From the NCBI GenBank assembly GCA_021772635.1, contig JAJFLP010000107.1:1-41282 (forward strand): DNA of 41,282 nucleotides. The letters run 5' to 3'. Source of the DNA: Verrucomicrobiota bacterium. GTDB taxonomy: Bacteria > Verrucomicrobiota > Lentisphaeria > JABSQK01 > JAJFLO01. Below are positions 36,465 through 41,282 of this stretch, one piece after another. The notes beneath the pieces were generated by a model that worked only from the letters and a program-made list of their open reading frames with translations, was not told the DNA's origin and did no database searches. The translations under genes were made by a program, and so were the position numbers. The first letter of the stretch is position 1. Every line of letters starts with the position of its first letter.

Positions 36465-36577
36465 AAATATTCCGTGATTAATTTTACGCCCCCCCCATAA
36501 AGACACAGAGTCGCGGTCATTTGGATCACACGAGTAAAATTCGTCTATATGGACCGAGACGGGATTGCTTGCAAACG

Positions 36578-37111
36578 CTAGATCTCGGCGTCCAGAAACG
36601 CCTTACTACCAACAGTTGTTTTCTGACCCTGATATTTACCACAGTATGGGTTTTGCGACGCTTGATCCATTTTGCAAAACACAAGCTGGCAAAGTCTTCT
36701 CCCCGCCTGGAGTTTTATCGGCAACGAATTGGCGTTATACAATTCCAAGGTGACACACCCTTCGAATCCCGGATCGACCCAACCTGCATTTTGGATAAAT
36801 AACCCCATCCGGCCAACGGAACTTCGCCCCTCCACGAAAGCAGTAACGTCGACAGGCAACTTTATGTACTCATAGGTTGTTGCCAATAGGAAACTGTGAG
36901 GAGGAATATTGATACTATCACTTTCGATTTCCCTATATTTTATTTGATCATCCAAGGTTAAGACGTCCATCGTGTTGTCTTCGATAACTAAGTACTTATT
37001 CCCCAAACGGCAATCAATTGAGGCCGGTTGTACTGAATGCTCGCCAAGTGGATAAACGACTAATTCCCCGCTTGCTATTAATTTTTCCAAGGTTTTGTCT
37101 GAAAGTATCAT
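36578..37111 (-). CDS. dcd: dCTP deaminase
   Basis: 177 residues. Deaminates dCTP to dUTP for thymidylate synthesis; a bifunctional dCTP deaminase/dUTPase is possible because the trimeric fold is shared. Seen: MILSDKTLEKLIASGELVVY, QPASIDCRLGNKY, VEGRSSVGRMGLFIQNAGWV with R96, S97, S98 and R101, and DPGFEGCVTLELYN with the catalytic E123. The C-terminal lid is KYQGQKTTVGSK. GGGAG lies 8 bases before the ATG. It adds to the pyrimidine genes carB and pyrG in this window, though it is a separate transcription unit. Confidence 0.93.
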   Translation of the reverse strand: MILSDKTLEKLIASGELVVYPLGEHSVQPASIDCRLGNKYLVIEDNTMDVLTLDDQIKYREIESDSINIPPHSFLLATTYEYIKLPVDVTAFVEGRSSVGRMGLFIQNAGWVDPGFEGCVTLELYNANSLPIKLQAGRRLCQLVFCKMDQASQNPYCGKYQGQKTTVGSKAFLDAEI

Positions 37112-37225
37112 CTCTTACACTCCCTTAATGCGGAATTCCTTCGCGCTGGGGTCGGAGTAGGTAATTCATTATATCCGCGCATGAATGTACCCTTCCCGCC
37201 CCTGCCACACGTTTAAATCATATGC

Positions 37226-37327
37226 TATACTGCAAGCAGTACAATTTTTGGATAGCTTCGAATTTGTCAGCCAAGAATTTCCGAATGATATTTCGTCCCG
37301 CATGCGGGACCATGATGTTCGGTATAC
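37226..37327 (+). repeat. Family B intergenic repeat, copy B8 (102 bp)
   Basis: Left end TATACTGCAAGCAGTACAAT, right end ATGTTCGGTATAC. It has the GGATAGCTTCGAATTT/CAGCCAAGAATTTCCG body of B3, then a unique palindrome GTCCCGCATGCGGGAC in place of the TTAACCGGCAT block. Its right end supplies the TAG stop of the minus-strand GT-C gene at 37327-37329. Confidence 0.78.
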
Positions 37328-39081
37328 TATTTGTCTACTCCTATTCCAAAATAACGGATATTCTTGTCCGGGAAGATCTTTTGAATGTCGTACTTCCGAA
37401 ATTCGTTGTCAGTATTCGCGCAAAACACCGCACATATCCTCTTCTCCGGCGACTGCTCATTCTGAGCAACGTAAATCGCTCTGGTCAGCCAGGCATTAAC
37501 AAGAAACCACTTTTCTCGTGCTTCTTCATCAAATGCCATTCGCTCCCATTTCTCGAACTCAGCGATTGGAAGAATGACGACCGCGAGAAGAACGCCAGCC
37601 GATGGTATTACTTGTGAAGATACTGGATAGATCGGAACCCTGCACGAAGTAACACCGTTGTGCGTTATTTCTCCCTCCACCAATTTCGGTTCCAATGGAA
37701 TCGAAACGTTCTTATTCGACCGCAAAGTGTAGGCCGAAAGTGACGGTCTAGATCCGCGTATATTCACTAAAACTAACTCCGCCGGACCATTTCCGCGAAC
37801 CATTGACAGATAGTTATTTTGAACTACTTCGGGACCGTGATAGAAGTTGACACACCGACCATCGACCGCGTCGAAAATTAAGTACGACTTCGAGCTGGCG
37901 GATTTTAGTAAGTCTGGAACCAGACTTTTGTAATCCAATTGCCCCCGCCAGTGATGCCGATTCGCCGATAATTCGGTTGCGAAGAGAATGCCAATTACAA
38001 CAAATCCCAGGATCCTGACTACCTGGCCGTCGCGGATTTTGACGGACACTGCTGACATCATTCGCGTTACGCCCGCCCCCACAACGACTAGGGCGAAGGG
38101 AATAAGATAAGTATACACCCGTGGGGGCCCGATCCCGGTAAAATAAGCACCAACGACCGTAATCACGATTAGAATACAAGTGAACTGGGTGACACTGATT
38201 CTCCAGGTGAGCGCTACTGAAACCAGAAACAATAAAGGCATCAAGGATCCGGGGAATAACGGCATGATGACGTCGAAAGGGACAGAAAGAGCGTTCATTC
38301 CGAATTGAACAGCTTCGCTATACTGGCGCCCCTGACTGAGACCGGGCCAAATCCAAATCAACCAGATGCAGATAATACTTGAGCAAATCAGTACGGGAAG
38401 AACGTACTTGGAACCCCATGATTTGATGGACAAACTCCCGGCCCGCATTTCCGGAATACTAGATAGCAAATACCACGTGTAAGCAGCGACAAGAATAAAA
38501 ATACTGGTGACAACGGAAAGGATCGCCAGGATTGAAACCAGCAAGAGCAAAATTAACCACCTTAAGGAAAAGCGAGATGCCCACTCTTTCTGCGTGATTA
38601 CCCAAAAAACTAATAATCCAAATAAATACTGAAAGGCGTACCCGCGTGCAGTTTGAGAGTAATGTACCAATGCCGGACTCAGTGCAGCGCCTAGCGCCGC
38701 CACAAGGCCGGAATACTTACTTCCGGATGAACTCTGCGCCATCAATCCAATTACGACAACAGTCAGAACCCCGGCGCAAAATGCCCAAATCCGCAGCGTT
38801 TGCTCGTTGGCTAACGAATTAGTCGTGGTTAACGCGATGAGCGTATTATGCAAGCGATGCAGATTTGGACGGTCACGGTTAAACAGCACTTCAACCGCTG
38901 AACGATCACTAAAGGCCTGGAGCGGCCAAATTTCATCGTATTCGAATCCCCTGTCAATACCATGAAGCCGCAAGAATACGGCCACCAATACGAGAACAAT
39001 AAATAACGCACGATAGTTTCGGGTAATAAATTGGTAGCAATCAGGCTGCAAGCAGTCGGTTTCTCGAATATCGGTCGCCAA
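37327..39081 (-). CDS. GT39-like integral membrane glycosyltransferase ending in family B DNA
   Basis: 584 residues from a TTG start with no ribosome site, but this is the longest frame. One helix at about 25-38, then the outer-loop motif RGFEYDEIWPLQAF (D49-E50), the DE motif of ArnT/GT39-type enzymes, then a loop with RPNLHRLHNTLIAL and about ten helices up to residue 400, and a soluble C-terminal part of about 180 residues. It probably transfers sugar from a lipid-phosphate donor on the outer membrane face. The stop codon is the end of family B copy B8. It is on the same strand and directly downstream of another GT-C gene, so the two may be cotranscribed. Confidence 0.75.
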   Translation of the reverse strand: MATDIRETDCLQPDCYQFITRNYRALFIVLVLVAVFLRLHGIDRGFEYDEIWPLQAFSDRSAVEVLFNRDRPNLHRLHNTLIALTTTNSLANEQTLRIWAFCAGVLTVVVIGLMAQSSSGSKYSGLVAALGAALSPALVHYSQTARGYAFQYLFGLLVFWVITQKEWASRFSLRWLILLLLVSILAILSVVTSIFILVAAYTWYLLSSIPEMRAGSLSIKSWGSKYVLPVLICSSIICIWLIWIWPGLSQGRQYSEAVQFGMNALSVPFDVIMPLFPGSLMPLLFLVSVALTWRISVTQFTCILIVITVVGAYFTGIGPPRVYTYLIPFALVVVGAGVTRMMSAVSVKIRDGQVVRILGFVVIGILFATELSANRHHWRGQLDYKSLVPDLLKSASSKSYLIFDAVDGRCVNFYHGPEVVQNNYLSMVRGNGPAELVLVNIRGSRPSLSAYTLRSNKNVSIPLEPKLVEGEITHNGVTSCRVPIYPVSSQVIPSAGVLLAVVILPIAEFEKWERMAFDEEAREKWFLVNAWLTRAIYVAQNEQSPEKRICAVFCANTDNEFRKYDIQKIFPDKNIRYFGIGVDK

Positions 39082-39266
39082 ATTGAGTACCTGAATTTAG
39101 ATGGGTTTTCGATAATTCTGCGATTATTTCCGCATGCTTTCGTTCGACTGCGGCGATATCTATCATAGTCGGTGACCTGAAGTATACCAACACCCACGGA
39201 ATTTTAGACGTTCTACTTATAATTTCGCGCACTCATGTAGACATTAGTGGCCGCGCCGCACGGGGA

Positions 39267-41108
39267 TCAGTAGCCAGGCGGGTGGAAGGTTCTTTTCCGG
39301 TAGTATACCACTCTTACTCGTTCGATCTCTCTGTTCGTCGGCAGATTCACTGTGAACTGACCAGGGGTTTCCGGTACGAGTTCCCACGAATCGAATCCGC
39401 CGGACTGATTACGGATGTAAACGCTCCCGTAGTCAAATTTTAGATCTACTGCCACCCGATACTTATTTCCATGTACTGACAAACGCAGGTGATCGCCAAT
39501 TTCGGACCTAAAGACGTTACCAACCTCATCGGCGCCGACGTACTCGAAAACTTCGGAGTCGTATGAATATATCGAAATATCAGGCGGCTTTGGTGGCGCA
39601 AACTTCCCCCAAATATCCCAATCGGAAAATTTGACAACTGTTGCTTTATCACGCGCAAGTTTCAGTAGCGTGTCCGCCGGTGAAAGATGGAACATATCTT
39701 GGAGGTTCACCGCCTTACGCTGCCCGAGGAGAGATAAGTGGATGTTGGAAAAATGATAGAGATTATAGAATTCATCGAGCTCGTGAAAAATGTATCGTTT
39801 CGGGTACAACGGGGTCATCCTGCCGTGAAAGTAAACAGATTCATTCTCGGGGACGTGATCCCTTATATACTGTCCGATGATTGTCCAATAAGGAGTGGTG
39901 AAAACAGGGTCTCGAAAACTCCTCCATTCCCGATTTGCTTGGGCAACCGCAGGGAGAAACAGTAGGATAAAAACGGTACGCCGCGCCAGGTTGCCAATAA
40001 TTCGGGCCGTTTTCTGCCGACCTACAAGCATTTTCTCGCAAATAATCTTCCCAATAAACCTGGCTGTAGATCTATCTATACGTTCGAGACCGACTGTTGC
40101 GAAATACGGAAACAGCACCACTATTGGTAGCAGATATCGAGTTTCGTTGTGTTTGAAAATAAATGAGTGGAAAAAGAAAATGACTGCAAAACTTACGATC
40201 GCGTATATGTCATTAGCGCCGCGTCGGACACAACAATACCCGATCCCGAGAATAGCTAACGCGGTGATCGGATAAGTAAGGGTTAGTGGAAGGGTAACAA
40301 AATACTCATACCAGTAGTCGGTATAAAGAAGCGCGCCTTGATGAGATTGGGTGTTGAACATTTCGGAGAGAGCACGAATCGCCGCTGTTATGGTGCCGAA
40401 CTTAATAGCGAAGAACCCGACTACATAACTGACAGCTAAAGCAACCGGTAAGACCAGAAGACCGCACCAAAACCGGAGAGACTTCCAGTTACGTAATGCC
40501 GATTTATCTTTATTGATAGCCAGGAACAATTCTGTAATAGCGAAGATCGGAACTAATAGTGCGAGCTGATATCGTAGTGAAATAACGAGCGCAGTTCCAA
40601 CGCCAAACGTCATCATGGACATAAGAGACCGTTCCCGTCGGTATCGAAGGTACGCAATTGATACGACTATATACAAAAACGCGGCGGGGAGATCATGGTT
40701 TGGAAACGGCCCATAGTGAATAACGAGCGGGTTGACAGTGACCAGAAGTACGGCAATGAAGGTAGAGAATGGATCGAAACGGTGGCGGTAAAAGAGAAAA
40801 CAGGCGATTAAGAAAAACGATGTCATAGTGACGGCGAGTACATACTGGGATCTGAATGATAGGCCGTCCGGGAACTCGTGGAGATCAGGCAGAAGCATGG
40901 CGAGAATCATAGAATACAGCGGTGGCCGCATTATCGGATATTCTATTTCAGGATCGCCTAGAGATTGTGCTGCTAAGATGTATTCGTATGAATCATAGAA
41001 TGAGATTTCCAATCTCGACGCTAGTTGTGTAAAGAAAATGATATTAACGACTACAGTTATAACCGCGAGTCGAGTCCAAACCTGAGACTGTTTCGTAATA
41101 GATATCAT
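39267..41108 (-). CDS. GT-C/GT39-like integral membrane glycosyltransferase
   Basis: 613 residues. N-terminal helix at about 13-30, then SFYDSYEYILAAQSL (D39, E42), an outer-loop acidic motif, and IEYPIMRPPLYSMILAML, the R-P-P-L segment frequent in GT39 proteins. About ten helices to residue 390, then a soluble domain of about 220 residues whose last part, with GNKYRVAVDLKFDYGSVYI and VNLPTNREIERVRVVYY, looks beta-rich, possibly a carbohydrate-binding or jelly-roll module. It begins at ATG 41108 without a clear ribosome site. The 584-residue GT-C gene follows on the same strand 185 bases later. Confidence 0.75.
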   Translation of the reverse strand: MISITKQSQVWTRLAVITVVVNIIFFTQLASRLEISFYDSYEYILAAQSLGDPEIEYPIMRPPLYSMILAMLLPDLHEFPDGLSFRSQYVLAVTMTSFFLIACFLFYRHRFDPFSTFIAVLLVTVNPLVIHYGPFPNHDLPAAFLYIVVSIAYLRYRRERSLMSMMTFGVGTALVISLRYQLALLVPIFAITELFLAINKDKSALRNWKSLRFWCGLLVLPVALAVSYVVGFFAIKFGTITAAIRALSEMFNTQSHQGALLYTDYWYEYFVTLPLTLTYPITALAILGIGYCCVRRGANDIYAIVSFAVIFFFHSFIFKHNETRYLLPIVVLFPYFATVGLERIDRSTARFIGKIICEKMLVGRQKTARIIGNLARRTVFILLFLPAVAQANREWRSFRDPVFTTPYWTIIGQYIRDHVPENESVYFHGRMTPLYPKRYIFHELDEFYNLYHFSNIHLSLLGQRKAVNLQDMFHLSPADTLLKLARDKATVVKFSDWDIWGKFAPPKPPDISIYSYDSEVFEYVGADEVGNVFRSEIGDHLRLSVHGNKYRVAVDLKFDYGSVYIRNQSGGFDSWELVPETPGQFTVNLPTNREIERVRVVYYRKRTFHPPGY

Positions 41109-41170
41109 GGGATGCGATAGACCGCTATTCAGATTCTAGTGCCTGCTTGTATTAATTCTAATAATTATGA

Positions 41171-41270
41171 TTGCACCTATTTTTCGCTGTACTGCGTCGC
41201 TATCTTCGGGCGCGTACCCGTAGGTACGCGTCGATTATAGCAACGAAGTACAGTAGAAAAAGAGGTGTAA
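41171..41270. repeat. 100-bp long-arm hairpin at the right edge (family C, one copy)
   Basis: Two arms of about 33 bases pair with few mismatches: TTGCACCTATTTTTCGCTGT... (41171-41203) with ...TACAGTAGAAAAAGAGGTGTAA (41238-41270). The loop itself contains the perfect hairpin CGCGTACC-CGTA-GGTACGCG (41211-41230). It has no similarity in sequence to families A and B. It may be another MITE-like element or a strong RNA hairpin; only one copy is in view. Confidence 0.65.
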
Positions 41271-41282
41271 CCCCTTGGGCAA

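Noticed and set aside
36489..36496. Run of eight C as a phase-variation tract
   Set aside because: It lies in the gap between two convergent genes, outside any coding region or promoter that I can identify.
39041..39232. 63-codon minus-strand ORF overlapping the start of the 584-residue GT-C gene
   Set aside because: An internal ATG (MIDIAAVERKHAEIIAELSK) has a weak AGG upstream and a helical look, but there is no family match and it overlaps a better gene by 41 bases.
1..41282. CRISPR array, tRNA, rRNA, tmRNA, SRP RNA, prophage or transposase
   Set aside because: No regularly spaced direct repeats were found. No tRNA T-arm with a matching acceptor stem and no signature sequence of the other RNAs was found. 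No phage or transposase protein is encoded; the spaced repeats are families A and B, not CRISPR.

Overview
The window looks like chromosomal DNA of a free-living Gram-negative-type bacterium of the PVC superphylum, plausibly Lentisphaerota or a close relative. This is inference, not proof. The clues are a prepilin whose cleavage site reads [10 protein letters not shown] with a C-terminal ...NVLFIDGHV box, a TMTC-like TPR membrane glycosyltransferase, glycyl-tRNA synthetase alpha and beta subunits fused in one chain (as in Chlamydia), and a Rho factor with a long disordered N-terminal insert.

Layout. 1-8.4 kb: end of a partial ORF, a type IV-pilin-like/pseudopilin gene with its own promoter and terminator, then a cell-envelope sugar-transfer block (TMTC-like GT-C protein, GT2 polyprenyl-phosphate glycosyltransferase, two more GT-C-like membrane proteins) and a DUF3783-like gene. 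8.7-18.5 kb: a membrane protein, fused GlyQS, a response regulator-Ser/Thr kinase fusion, and a three-gene unit (cNMP-binding protein, AI-2E-type permease, TgpA-like transglutaminase). 18.9-33.4 kb: housekeeping block: HemW, SecG, TpiA, Pgk, RsmI, a 54-residue zinc ribbon protein, Rho, CarB, PurF, PyrG. 33.9-41.3 kb: isochorismatase-like hydrolase, RpoD-related sigma factor, dCTP deaminase and two more GT-C-like membrane proteins.

The most distinctive content is between the genes. Family A is a TA-flanked, whole-length imperfect hairpin with ends like TAGCCTGATCTATGCAT. It occurs in two full-length classes (about 181 and 210 bp) plus short derivatives, eight copies in all, and looks like a non-autonomous IS630/Tc1-mariner-type MITE. 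Its ends carry stop codons in all three frames, and three ORFs here terminate inside a copy. Two small genes (DUF3783-like and isochorismatase-like) are bracketed by inverted copies. Family B is a mosaic palindromic intergenic repeat with ends like TATACTGCAAGCAGTA and TTCGGTATAC; one copy supplies the stop codon of a GT-C gene. A third, single-copy 100-bp hairpin lies at the right edge. No transposase, CRISPR array, rRNA or tRNA was recognised.

How the genes fit together: the GT2 enzyme probably charges a polyprenyl phosphate with sugar, and the GT-C proteins probably use such lipid-linked donors on the outer face of the membrane. The central block is ordinary glycolysis, nucleotide synthesis, translation and secretion. 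The TgpA/permease/cNMP unit and the receiver-kinase suggest envelope-linked signalling, but no target can be named from sequence.
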